DNA from: Cyclonatronum proteinivorum | GTDB lineage: Bacteria > Bacteroidota > Rhodothermia > Balneolales > Cyclonatronaceae | NCBI RefSeq assembly: GCF_003353065.1 | Contig: NZ_CP027806.1 | Location: 2,004,501-2,068,500, forward strand | Reading direction: 5' to 3' | Length of the DNA: 64,000 nucleotides | In this document: positions 56,707 through 64,000 of the stretch, piece by piece | How the letters are laid out: every line of letters begins with the position of its first letter | Position numbering within the stretch: position 1 is the first letter of the stretch | The notes under the pieces: model-generated | Databases searched by the model: none | Told to the model about the DNA's origin: nothing | What the model saw: the letters and a program-made list of their open reading frames with translations, nothing else | Position numbers and translations under genes: made by a program

Positions 56707-57969
56707 GTGAACGAATCACTCGTAAATACAAAGGCAACTCCCGGCCGGATCTTACAGATCCGGCGGGATTTTCCTGTTCTCGAAAGACAGATACACGATA
56801 AGCCGCTGGTCTATCTCGATAATGCTGCTTCAACGCAGATGCCCCGTCAGGTAATTGAGACGGTTTCAGCCTATCACACCTATCATCACTCAAATGTACA
56901 CCGAGGTGTACATCAGCTGAGTCAGGAAGCAACGGATTTATATGAAGGTGCGCGGGAAAAAGTCCGTGCGTTCATAGGTGCGTCATCCGTGAAGGAGATA
57001 ATTTTCACAAGCGGCACAACCGACGCGATAAATCTTGTGGCGAACAGCTGGGGCAATCGCAACATCGGCCGGGATGATATCATACTGATTTCGAATATGG
57101 AACATCATGCCAACATTGTACCCTGGTATATGCTGGCCAAACGAACAGGTGCAAAAATCGAAGTCATACCTGTTCTGGATGATGGTTCTCTCGACATGGA
57201 TCAGTTCGCAGCACTTGTCCGGAAACCCAATGTAAAGGTTGTGTGCGTCAATCATGTGTCTAATGCACTCGGTTCAGTGAATCCTGTTGAACAGATTTGC
57301 CAAATCTGCCGTGAACGCGACATCTGCACTGTCATCGACGGCGCACAGGCCATTGGTCATTTTCAGATTGATGTTAATCAGCTCGGGGCAGACTTTTATG
57401 CCTTTTCAGGGCACAAAATGCATGGGCCTACCGGCATAGGTATTTTATACGGACGGGAAGAATTGCTTCAGGAAATGGATCCCTACAAAGGCGGCGGAGA
57501 CATGATCCTAAGCGTTTCTTTTGACCATATTTCATGGAATGAGCTTCCCTACAAATTTGAGGCCGGTACACCTGCGATTGCACAGGCAGTCGGTTTAGGC
57601 GCTGCCGTTGATTATTTGAACGGGCTTGACCGTACCTACCTGGCAAAGTATGAAGATGAGCTTCTCGCGTATGCAACCAAGCGGTTGGGCGAAGTTCCCG
57701 GTATGCGACTGATAGGCACAGCTCCCCAAAAGGTGTCGCTGAATTCATTTGTGATCAAAGGCGTGCACCCGCACGACATTGGCAGCATTCTCGACGGAGA
57801 AGGTGTAGCGGTTCGTACGGGTCAGCATTGTGCTGAGCCTGTCATGGATCGGTTCTGCATTCCTGCAACAACCCGGGCGTCGATGTCCATCTACAATACT
57901 TTTGAGGAAATTGATATGCTCACAGAAGCGCTGCTTAAAGTAACGGAGCTTTTCGATGTTAACGACTAA
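56707..57969 (+). CDS. sufS: SufS-type cysteine desulfurase
   Basis: PLP enzyme that mobilises sulfur from cysteine for Fe-S assembly, 420 residues from GTG 56707. Motifs include KPLVYLDNAASTQMPRQVIE, HHSNVHRGVHQLSQEATD, IIFTSGTTDAINLVA, AQAIGHFQIDVNQLGADF, the PLP-Lys FSGHKMHGPTGIGILYG and the active Cys in GVAVRTGQHCAEPVMDRF. The end overlaps sufU by 14 bases, matching the SufS-SufU partnership. Confidence 0.96.
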   Translation: MNESLVNTKATPGRILQIRRDFPVLERQIHDKPLVYLDNAASTQMPRQVIETVSAYHTYHHSNVHRGVHQLSQEATDLYEGAREKVRAFIGASSVKEIIFTSGTTDAINLVANSWGNRNIGRDDIILISNMEHHANIVPWYMLAKRTGAKIEVIPVLDDGSLDMDQFAALVRKPNVKVVCVNHVSNALGSVNPVEQICQICRERDICTVIDGAQAIGHFQIDVNQLGADFYAFSGHKMHGPTGIGILYGREELLQEMDPYKGGGDMILSVSFDHISWNELPYKFEAGTPAIAQAVGLGAAVDYLNGLDRTYLAKYEDELLAYATKRLGEVPGMRLIGTAPQKVSLNSFVIKGVHPHDIGSILDGEGVAVRTGQHCAEPVMDRFCIPATTRASMSIYNTFEEIDMLTEALLKVTELFDVND

Positions 57970-58414
57970 TCGCTCAAAGAATCTGTATCAGGAAGTCATT
58001 CTTGATCACAACAAAAGCCCGCGTAATTACAGGGAAATTGAAAACTTCACCCATTTTGCGAAGGGGCATAATCCGCTTTGCGGCGATAAGCTGGATGTTT
58101 ATTTGCTTGTAGATGATGCGCAAACGGTGCAGGATGTGAGCTTTGTCGGAGACGGCTGCGCTATTTCCAAAGCTTCTGCGTCAATCATGACAACCATTGT
58201 AAAGGGCAAATCCATCGAGGAAGCGAAAGCTCTTTTTACCGGTTTCCATGACATGGCCACAGGTAAAGCGGAACCGAGTGATGATCCTAAATTGCGCCGT
58301 CTGCAGGTTTTTGCCGGGGTGAGAGATTTACCCGCCCGTGTAAAATGTGCAACCCTTGCCTGGCACACCCTCGATGCCGCTTTAAAGGACAAAGACGAAG
58401 TTTCAACCGAATAA
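57956..58414 (+). CDS. sufU: SufU-type sulfur-transfer protein
   Basis: The 152-residue zinc protein accepts sulfur from SufS. Metal and thiol residues are in HNPLCGDKLDVYLL, GDGCAISKASASIMTTI and LPARVKCATLAWHTLDAAL. The insertion between the second and third Cys (EPSDDPKLRRLQVFAGV) is the mark of SufU rather than IscU. The start lies inside the end of sufS. No sufE gene is present, in keeping with SufU doing that job. Confidence 0.94.
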   Translation: MLTTNRSKNLYQEVILDHNKSPRNYREIENFTHFAKGHNPLCGDKLDVYLLVDDAQTVQDVSFVGDGCAISKASASIMTTIVKGKSIEEAKALFTGFHDMATGKAEPSDDPKLRRLQVFAGVRDLPARVKCATLAWHTLDAALKDKDEVSTE

Positions 58415-58449
58415 ATTTTAATGTATCCAAAATCATTTGGAGATCAGAT

Positions 58450-58998
58450 ATGCCAAAAATAGCCGAAATAGAGCGTACACCGAACCCAAACGCCATTCGC
58501 TTTGTACTCAAAGACCCTATATCTCAAGGCGTAACCCGATCTTATGAATCAGCCGAACTTGCTGAAAAAGACCCGCTTGCAAGTCAGCTGTTTCAGATCG
58601 AAAACGTAATCAATGTGTATTATGTCGATAAGTATGTGACGGTTACGCAGGATGGCTCAGCCGACTGGAATGACCTTTTGCGTAAGCTTGCCCCGCCGAT
58701 ACGGGAAGCAGAAGCCATTGGTGTGCTTGAAACAGACGATGATGAAGTTCACCTTAGCAAAGAGGCTATGAATGATCCGCGTCTTGTTGAAATTAATCAG
58801 ATGCTGGATGAGCAAGTGAGGCCTTATTTGCTTGCTGACGGAGGAGGTCTGAAAGTGCTCGGTTTAGAAGGAAACATACTGAAAGTTCATTATCAGGGGT
58901 CTTGTGGCACCTGTCCGACAGCAACAACCGGTACCCTTTATGCTATCGAAAGCATGGTTCGGCGAATCCACCCTGAGATTGAGGTGAAAACCATTTAA
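58450..58998 (+). CDS. nfu: Nfu-type Fe-S carrier
   Basis: The 182-residue protein has an N-terminal Nfu_N domain (ERTPNPNAIRFVLKDPISQ, then IENVINVYYVDKYVTVTQ) and a C-terminal NifU_C domain carrying the cluster-binding CxxC (YQGSCGTCPTATTGTLYAIE). The start was placed at ATG 58450 with 35 bases after sufU; a frame extending upstream into sufU is a shadow. It probably delivers clusters to apo-proteins such as MiaB and radical-SAM enzymes. Confidence 0.94.
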   Translation: MPKIAEIERTPNPNAIRFVLKDPISQGVTRSYESAELAEKDPLASQLFQIENVINVYYVDKYVTVTQDGSADWNDLLRKLAPPIREAEAIGVLETDDDEVHLSKEAMNDPRLVEINQMLDEQVRPYLLADGGGLKVLGLEGNILKVHYQGSCGTCPTATTGTLYAIESMVRRIHPEIEVKTI

Positions 58999-59024
58999 CC
59001 CAACAGCAATCCATTTTTTGAACG

Positions 59025-59363
59025 ATGGCCATTACAATCACAGAAAGAGCGGCAAAGCGAATTCTCGAGATTAAAGATCAGGAAAGCCGTCCGGAAAGCG
59101 CTGTTTTAAGAATTGGTGTTGCCGGTGGCGGATGCTCCGGTTTAAGCTACAAAATTGATTTCGATAACGAAGGCCCTTCGGAAAACAGCAAAGATCAGCT
59201 GTTTGAAAGTCAGGGTATTCCTATTGTTGTTGATATGCGGAGTTTTCTGTACTTAGCTGGCACAGAGCTTGACTATACCGACGGTTTGAAAGGGCAGGGA
59301 TTTCACTTTGTAAATCCTAATGCAAGTCGTACCTGTTCTTGCGGTGAATCTTTTGCTGTTTAG
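59025..59363 (+). CDS. HesB/IscA-family A-type Fe-S carrier
   Basis: The 112-residue A-type carrier has the three conserved cysteines: GGGCSGLSYKIDF and the C-terminal CSCG (RTCSCGESFAV). ITERAAKRILEI opens the domain. It could be SufA or ErpA; the operon position favours SufA. The next gene starts 15 bases after the stop. Confidence 0.94.
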   Translation: MAITITERAAKRILEIKDQESRPESAVLRIGVAGGGCSGLSYKIDFDNEGPSENSKDQLFESQGIPIVVDMRSFLYLAGTELDYTDGLKGQGFHFVNPNASRTCSCGESFAV

Positions 59364-59377
59364 AATTGAAACCTACC

Positions 59378-59914
59378 ATGATTGAAAACAAAGTCGCAAA
59401 GTCAGGACTAATAACACTTGACCTTGAAATGTTTCGGGGCAAAACCCCCGTACATGCGTTTGACCTGAAAGACTATCTGTATATGGAGCTTATCTTACGC
59501 GAGAAAGATTTTCGCGAAGCGCTCCAAAATCTTGACTGGGAGCCTTATTCAGACAGCGTCATCGCTGTTTATTGTTCCGCTGATGCCATTATTGCGCATT
59601 GGGCGTATATGTTGGTTTGCAGTCACGCACAGGCCGTCGGGGCGAAGGTGCTGTACGGCACGCCGGAACAGGTTAAGCTTATCATCATGCTGCAAAATGT
59701 TCGGGCACATGATTGGTCACAGTACGATGGCAGAAAAGTGCTCCTTAAAGGATGCAGCCATGAAGAGCTTGATCCGTCGGTTTATGCAACTGCAACACAG
59801 CTCCTGCTTCCGTATGCTGACCGGCTGATGTACGGGGAAGCCTGTTCTTTTGTGCCGGTTTACCGCAAGCCAAAAGAAAAGAAAGTCAGGCAGGACGCAC
59901 AGCCGGCGGGCTGA
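59378..59914 (+). CDS. DUF2480-like protein in the suf cluster
   Basis: The 178-residue protein starts at ATG 59378 (an upstream TTG at 59366 is less likely). The sequence resembles the DUF2480 family as I recall it from Bacteroidota, where it lies at the end of suf operons: LITLDLEMFRGKTPVHAFDL, LDWEPYSDSVIAVYCSADAI, IAHWAYMLVCSHAQAVGAKV and VLLKGCSHEELDPSVYATAT. It is cytoplasmic with no signal. Conserved-looking Cys and His residues (Cys in VYCSAD, LVCSH and KGCSH) could bind metal or take part in sulfur transfer, but no function is established. Confidence 0.8.
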   Translation: MIENKVAKSGLITLDLEMFRGKTPVHAFDLKDYLYMELILREKDFREALQNLDWEPYSDSVIAVYCSADAIIAHWAYMLVCSHAQAVGAKVLYGTPEQVKLIIMLQNVRAHDWSQYDGRKVLLKGCSHEELDPSVYATATQLLLPYADRLMYGEACSFVPVYRKPKEKKVRQDAQPAG

Positions 59915-60003
59915 ACGCTTGCTATTTCAAATCATCTGTTTTTTAGAATCAGGCAGAGCATTTCGCTTTGCCTTTTTTCATTTATCTACAGCCTTAGCAC
60001 TAC

Positions 60004-61014
60004 ATGTCGATTCAAAACCGGAAGAAAGATCACGTATCGCTCTGTGTGAGCGGTAATGTCAACTATGAGAAAACAACGGGTTTTGAACAATACGACTTCC
60101 TGCACAATGCGCTTCCGGAAATTGCACTGGATGACATTGATGTATCTGCGGAATTGCTGGGCAGACGGTTTTCCTTCCCGCTCTTTATTTCGTCCATGAC
60201 GGGGGGATACAGCGGAGCGGTCGCTGTGAATGAGATTATCGCTGAATTTTGTGAATCGCGCAATCTGCCGTTTGGGGTTGGCAGTCAGCGGGCTATGCTG
60301 GAGCGTCCTGAAGAACGTGCTTCATTTCGGATTGCACGGGAAAAAGCGCCAACGGCATTTATCGCCGCGAATATTGGCGGATGTCAGCTGCCGCAATTAA
60401 CGGGAGATGACATTCAATGCATGCTCGATGTTATTGAAGCGAATGCACTCATCATACATCTCAACCCCTTGCAGGAACTGATGCAGCCGGAAGGCGATCG
60501 TGATTTCAGCCATGTTTTAGAAAACATTGAACGACTATGCAGGCAACTTGAAGTGCCTGTTATGGTGAAGGAAACCGGAGCCGGTATATCAGGGCTGGTG
60601 GCTGCAAAGCTCTACAAAGCCGGTGCTGCAGTCGTAGATGTTGCCGGTGCCGGCGGAACGAGCTGGAGCCGTGTGGAAAACGCCCGCGCTTCGGATCCAA
60701 ACAGTCTTTTTGATGACTGGGGAATCCCAACGGTGGTTTGTCTCGAACAGATTTCGGCGCTTAAGGTACCGGGCCGGCAGCTTATCGCTTCTGGCGGCAT
60801 AAAAAACAGCCTGGATATTGCCAAAGCACTTTGTCTCGGGGCAGATTTTGCGGCCGCGGCACAGCCTGTGATCAAAGCGGTCATACAGGACGGCAGGGAA
60901 GGATTGGAAGCCTGGTTTGGACAGCTCAGGCGCGACTTCACCTTTGCGCTCTGTTTACTGGGTGTTTCTTCAGCTGAAGGGCTGAATAAATCTTATCTCA
61001 TTAAGCGTCAGTAA
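60004..61014 (+). CDS. fni: isopentenyl-diphosphate delta-isomerase, type 2
   Basis: FMN-dependent interconversion of IPP and DMAPP, 336 residues. Family motifs are NRKKDHVSLC, FDxxxL-like HNALPEIALDDID, PLFISSMTGG, FGVGSQRAMLE, IAANIGGCQL, ALIIHLNPLQELMQPEGDRD, MVKETGAGIS, AAVVDVAGAGGTSWSRVEN and LIASGGIKNSLDIAKALCLG. The next gene but 76 bases, a polyprenyl synthase, uses its products. Type 2 enzymes are unrelated to Idi-1. Confidence 0.95.
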   Translation: MSIQNRKKDHVSLCVSGNVNYEKTTGFEQYDFLHNALPEIALDDIDVSAELLGRRFSFPLFISSMTGGYSGAVAVNEIIAEFCESRNLPFGVGSQRAMLERPEERASFRIAREKAPTAFIAANIGGCQLPQLTGDDIQCMLDVIEANALIIHLNPLQELMQPEGDRDFSHVLENIERLCRQLEVPVMVKETGAGISGLVAAKLYKAGAAVVDVAGAGGTSWSRVENARASDPNSLFDDWGIPTVVCLEQISALKVPGRQLIASGGIKNSLDIAKALCLGADFAAAAQPVIKAVIQDGREGLEAWFGQLRRDFTFALCLLGVSSAEGLNKSYLIKRQ

Positions 61015-61089
61015 GTTTTCAGCTAAGGTTCCGTTTAGGCTGACAAAACCGTACCTTTGCTCAGCAATTTTTAATGATACTTTTTTGGT

Positions 61090-62076
61090 TTGAATACTGA
61101 CAGACTCCTTTCCAGTTTAATCATCGAAGCACTCAATGCGCTTCCTGTCCCTTCGCGGCCTAAAAGTCTGTATGACCCGGTGTGCTACACCCTGGGTCTC
61201 GGCGGCAAACGCATACGTCCCAAGCTTGTAATGATCGGCTGTGGCATGTGCGGTGGTGATCCCCGGCAGGCTGTTAATGCAGCACTCGCAGTTGAGCTCC
61301 TGCATAATTTCACACTCATTCATGATGATATCATGGATCAGGCTTCATCCCGCAGGGGAAAGCCCGCGGTCCATGTTCGGTGGGATACGAACGTGGCTAT
61401 TTTGAGCGGCGATGTGATGTTCAACATGGCATTTCAGCAATTAAACCACTACACACCCGAAAACGGATTTCCGCCGGAACTCTTTGGGCAGCTTCATCAC
61501 ATCTTTTCAGAAGCTACACGCATTGTGTGCGAAGGGCAGGCCCTTGATATGGAGTTTGAGACAGCCCTTGAAGTGGACCTTGACGATTACATCCACATGA
61601 TAAGCTGTAAAACGGCCGCCTTACTCGACGCTTCCCTGAAGATGGGTGCGCTTATAGCCGGTGCCAATTCTGAAACGGTCGAAACCATCGGACGGCTTGG
61701 TCTCGAAGCCGGTATTGCTTTTCAGATACAGGATGATCTGTTGGATGCTGTTGCTGACCCCGACAAATTCGGTAAACGGGTAGGCGGCGATATCTATGAA
61801 GGCAAAAAAACGTGGTTAAGTATAGAAGCCTTAAAACGTGCTCAGCCGGAAAAAAAAAGCCGCATTTTGGCCATTCTCCAAAACTTTTCATGTACGGAAG
61901 AAGATGTTCGCTTCGTTGTGGACGCCTATGAAAAACTTGGCGTACTCGCCGATTCAGAAGAAGCCATAAAAAATCATTATATTTCATGCCTTTCTGCGCT
62001 TCGTCATTTCGAAGATTCGGCCTATAAACAGGCGATTCTTCATCTGATTGAAACTCTCAGGGATCGCGAAAACTAA
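61090..62076 (+). CDS. short-chain polyprenyl diphosphate synthase
   Basis: Trans-prenyltransferase condensing IPP units, 328 residues, start TTG 61090. It has the first Asp-rich motif in LLHNFTLIHDDIMDQ, RRGKPAVHVRWDTNVAILSG, and the second in GIAFQIQDDLLDAVAD with KTWLSIEALKRA near the end. The first motif is DDxxD without the two-residue insert of bacterial FPP synthases, and the fifth residue before it is Phe. This resembles type I GGPP-like synthases and suggests C15-C20 products; this is inference. It follows fni on the same strand. Confidence 0.92.
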   Translation: MNTDRLLSSLIIEALNALPVPSRPKSLYDPVCYTLGLGGKRIRPKLVMIGCGMCGGDPRQAVNAALAVELLHNFTLIHDDIMDQASSRRGKPAVHVRWDTNVAILSGDVMFNMAFQQLNHYTPENGFPPELFGQLHHIFSEATRIVCEGQALDMEFETALEVDLDDYIHMISCKTAALLDASLKMGALIAGANSETVETIGRLGLEAGIAFQIQDDLLDAVADPDKFGKRVGGDIYEGKKTWLSIEALKRAQPEKKSRILAILQNFSCTEEDVRFVVDAYEKLGVLADSEEAIKNHYISCLSALRHFEDSAYKQAILHLIETLRDREN

Positions 62077-62119
62077 ACCAAGGTTCCGCTCACTTTCATT
62101 AACGTCCAAAACGTAAGCT

Positions 62120-62965
62120 TTGAAGTTATCCTCATCATCAGTTTTAATTTTGCTGACCCTAATTCTGGGCAGCTCCCTTTTACTCAGTTGTACCAATCAA
62201 AATCAAATCCGTCCGGGAGACTCTCTTGAAGTAGCCTTCGATAAAGCGATGGCTTTTTATGACCGCGGGCGTTTCGGTGACGCGGCACAGGCTTTTGAAA
62301 CGGTAATTACCGTTGGTCGCGGCACGGATATCGGGCAGGAAGCACAGTTTTTTCTGGCAGAGAGCTATTTTAAAAACAGACAATATCGCTTAGCTGCTTC
62401 TGAATATCAGCGCTATCACATCTTCTTCAACCGCTCCGACAGATCACCTGACGCTCAGTTTATGGAAGCTTACAGCTATTACCTGCTGAGTCCCCGCTAC
62501 GAGCTTGATCAGACAGACACGTTTCAGTCAATCGAACTTTTTCAGCTGTTTGTGAGCCGAAACAGGGCGTCGCCCCGGGTCGAAGAAGCGGTTCAGTATA
62601 TTGATGAAATGCGTGAAAAACTGGCGCAAAAGAATTTTTCTGCCGCCAATCAGTATATGCGTTTGGGGCGCAGAACGGCCGTAAACTTCAGGGCTGCTGC
62701 CATCTATTACGGTCTTACGATCGACAGATACCCTGAAACCAGTTTTGCAGAAAAATCACAGGCAAATCAGATTCGGGCCTGGGTTTATTTTGCTGAAAAC
62801 AGCACGCTCAACCGTCAGGAAGAACGCTTTAACAAGGCAATCGAGTCCTATGAGACCTATGTGCAGCTGTTTCCGCGCGGTGCGAACCGTTCATTGGCTG
62901 AAGAATATTTCGACCGTGCGGTACAAGGGCGTGATCAGGCAGTAAGTCAGCTTGCGAACCTTTAG
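62120..62965 (+). CDS. bamD: BamD outer-membrane assembly lipoprotein
   Basis: TPR lipoprotein of the beta-barrel assembly machine, 281 residues from a TTG start at 62120. The signal sequence ends in the lipobox LLLSC (Cys 24). TPR-like helical pairs follow: EVAFDKAMAFYDRGRFGDAA, EAQFFLAESYFKNRQYRLAA, SEYQRYHIFFNRSD, EAYSYYLLSPRYELDQTDTF and EERFNKAIESYETYVQLFPR. Size and layout match the YfiO/BamD family. A structured 70-base leader for nadD follows the stop. Confidence 0.93.
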   Translation: MKLSSSSVLILLTLILGSSLLLSCTNQNQIRPGDSLEVAFDKAMAFYDRGRFGDAAQAFETVITVGRGTDIGQEAQFFLAESYFKNRQYRLAASEYQRYHIFFNRSDRSPDAQFMEAYSYYLLSPRYELDQTDTFQSIELFQLFVSRNRASPRVEEAVQYIDEMREKLAQKNFSAANQYMRLGRRTAVNFRAAAIYYGLTIDRYPETSFAEKSQANQIRAWVYFAENSTLNRQEERFNKAIESYETYVQLFPRGANRSLAEEYFDRAVQGRDQAVSQLANL

Positions 62966-63036
62966 AAGCCGGATGTAACCCAGCAAAGCTGAAGCTTTGA
63001 CAGGGTTACCGGACGGGCTGGTAGTCCCATCAAATT
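62966..63036 (+). other. structured gap between bamD and nadD
   Basis: GTAACCC (62975-62981) pairs with GGGTTAC (63003-63009). Inside, CAAAGC (62984-62989) pairs with GCTTTG (62994-62999) around a TGAA tetraloop. The hairpin ends 27 bases before the nadD ATG, and no U-tract follows. It may be an RNA leader element or an incidental structure. Confidence 0.5.
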
Positions 63037-63636
63037 ATGCGACAGACAGCTGGGGCAAAAATAATCGGTATTTACGGGGGCAGTTTTGATCCGGTACACA
63101 AAGGGCATGTTTCCGTTGTGAAATCGGTCTTATCAGACGGCGCTGTAAATGAAGTTTGGATTACCCCTGCTGCGCAATCCCCATTTAAGCACAATGGGGC
63201 CGTTTGCCCGTTCAGGCACCGCTCAGCGATGCTTAAACTTGCATTTCAGGATGAAATGCGGGTTCGGGTTTGCGAAATTGAACAGGAGCTTCCGAAGCCC
63301 AGCTTCACCCTGCAAACCTTGCGGACCTTACGTGCGAAATATCCTGCTTACAGCTTCATGCTGTGTCTGGGGAGCGATAATCTGCGTCATTTTACCGCAT
63401 GGCATGGGTATGATGAAATACTGAAAACAACAAAACTGCTTGTAGCCCTGAGACCTGCCTTTTCAGCTGATGCGATTCCCAAAGAAGTCCTGAAGTCTGT
63501 GCAGTTTCTGAACCATCAGCCTGTAGCTGTTTCCTCAACCGATGCACGTGCGAAACTGCGTACCGAACAGTTTTCGCATGACGTTCCTGATGAAGTGAGC
63601 GCCTATATCAAGGCACATAAGCTGTACGAAACCTGA
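63037..63636 (+). CDS. nadD: nicotinate-nucleotide adenylyltransferase
   Basis: Adenylates nicotinate mononucleotide in NAD synthesis. The 199-residue protein begins near the nucleotidyltransferase motif GIYGGSFDPVHKGHVSVVKS. It also has VWITPAAQSPFKHNG, FMLCLGSDNLRHFTAWHGYD, KLLVALRP and the C-terminal VSSTDARAKLR (usual SSTxIR). It is the last plus-strand gene in the cluster. Confidence 0.95.
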   Translation: MRQTAGAKIIGIYGGSFDPVHKGHVSVVKSVLSDGAVNEVWITPAAQSPFKHNGAVCPFRHRSAMLKLAFQDEMRVRVCEIEQELPKPSFTLQTLRTLRAKYPAYSFMLCLGSDNLRHFTAWHGYDEILKTTKLLVALRPAFSADAIPKEVLKSVQFLNHQPVAVSSTDARAKLRTEQFSHDVPDEVSAYIKAHKLYET

Positions 63637-63652
63637 ATTATGGCTACAGGTC

Positions 63653-64000
63653 TTATCGTCTGCCTTTGAAGAAAAGCTTTAACAGCGCACTGCATTCTTC
63701 TTCGAGTATACTGTGTACAATTTCAACCTGATGATTGAGCTTTTGGTTGGATGAAACGTTCATCATAGTACCACAGGCACCTGTTTTGGAATCAAGGGTG
63801 CCTATGCAAATCTGCTTCAGACGTGCAAGCACAGAAGCGCCGGCGCACATCGGGCATGGTTCAAGCGTGACATAGAGCGTACATTCCTTCAGGAATTTAT
63901 CGTTCAGCGTGCTGCAGGCAGCTGTAATTGCCTGCATTTCAGCATGGGCGGTAGGATCGCTTAAGGTCTCCACAAGATTATGACCACGTCCGATCACCTG
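63653..64000 (-). CDS. tadA: tRNA adenosine deaminase (partial, N-terminus beyond window)
   Basis: Zinc deaminase that makes inosine-34 in tRNA-Arg(ACG). The reverse strand gives the C-terminal 115 or so residues, with zinc/catalytic motifs AHAEMQAI (HAE) and LEPCPMCAGASVLA (PCxxC), and the TadA-like TLDSKTGACGTMMN segment and a C-terminal FFKGRR tail. The N-terminal strand up to QVIGRGHN continues past base 64000. It converges with nadD, with 16 bases between the stops. Confidence 0.93.
   Translation of the reverse strand, partial: QVIGRGHNLVETLSDPTAHAEMQAITAACSTLNDKFLKECTLYVTLEPCPMCAGASVLARLKQICIGTLDSKTGACGTMMNVSSNQKLNHQVEIVHSILEEECSALLKLFFKGRR

Overview
The window is a piece of a Gram-negative bacterial chromosome. 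It probably comes from the Bacteroidota/Rhodothermota/Balneolota assemblage. The evidence is a 2.5-kb-residue SprA-type outer-membrane protein (the T9SS translocon), a secreted protein with a T9SS type A C-terminal sorting domain, Bacteroidota-style -7 boxes (TATATTTG or TATCTTTG) upstream of several genes, Lpt and Bam envelope genes, and a SUF-type Fe-S operon with SufU and a DUF2480-like gene. Genus-level assignment is not possible from sequence reading alone. The genes are mostly ordinary housekeeping and envelope genes. The unusual content is in the roughly 9 kb of noncoding repeat mosaics between them.

Layout. 1-9.7 kb: uvrA (partial), class II DAHP synthase, a small heat-shock protein, a coupled cluster of a thioredoxin-like protein with pabC and pabB, a Mg-chelatase/MoxR-like AAA+ ATPase, ribosomal protein L31, and an MBL-fold hydrolase. 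9.7-10.55 kb: a repeat block. 10.55-15.94 kb, minus strand: a TPR protein, lptE, a sigma-54 activator, miaB, a hypothetical protein, and pyrE, which is preceded by a candidate transcription attenuator. 16-21.8 kb: an accessory region with an IS4-type transposase remnant, tandem 0.5-0.6 kb mosaic repeats, and a large lipoprotein gene whose two halves differ sharply in codon usage. 21.85-26.5 kb: pgpA and pgsA, divergent from cinA and a TonB-dependent receptor-like gene; this segment is bracketed by inverted ~0.75 kb composite repeats. 27.9-33.6 kb: an SdiA-regulated-like protein with a T9SS signal, an ABC exporter, and a glycosyltransferase fused to a nucleotidyltransferase-like domain. 33.6-35.5 kb: another repeat block. 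35.5-38.4 kb: an lptF-lptG pair. 38.8-48.2 kb: sprA, a DMT transporter and pta. 48.2-49.1 kb: a repeat block. 49.1-52.7 kb: a GH13 lipoprotein and a soluble PAS histidine kinase. 53-63.6 kb: a long co-directional run, sufB-C-D-S-U, nfu, sufA-like, DUF2480-like, fni, polyprenyl synthase, bamD and nadD. 63.65 kb to the end: tadA (partial), convergent.

Functional themes. Envelope biogenesis recurs: LptE, LptF/G, BamD, SprA, PgsA/PgpA and an MsbA-like exporter. Folate/chorismate metabolism (DAHP synthase, PabB/PabC), Fe-S assembly feeding MiaB and the isoprenoid steps, and NAD synthesis make up most of the rest. No CRISPR array, prophage, rRNA or tRNA was recognised. The most interesting signals are the pyrE leader, the repeat families with nested inverted repeats (probably REP/MITE-like), the compositionally chimeric lipoprotein, and the GT4-nucleotidyltransferase fusion.
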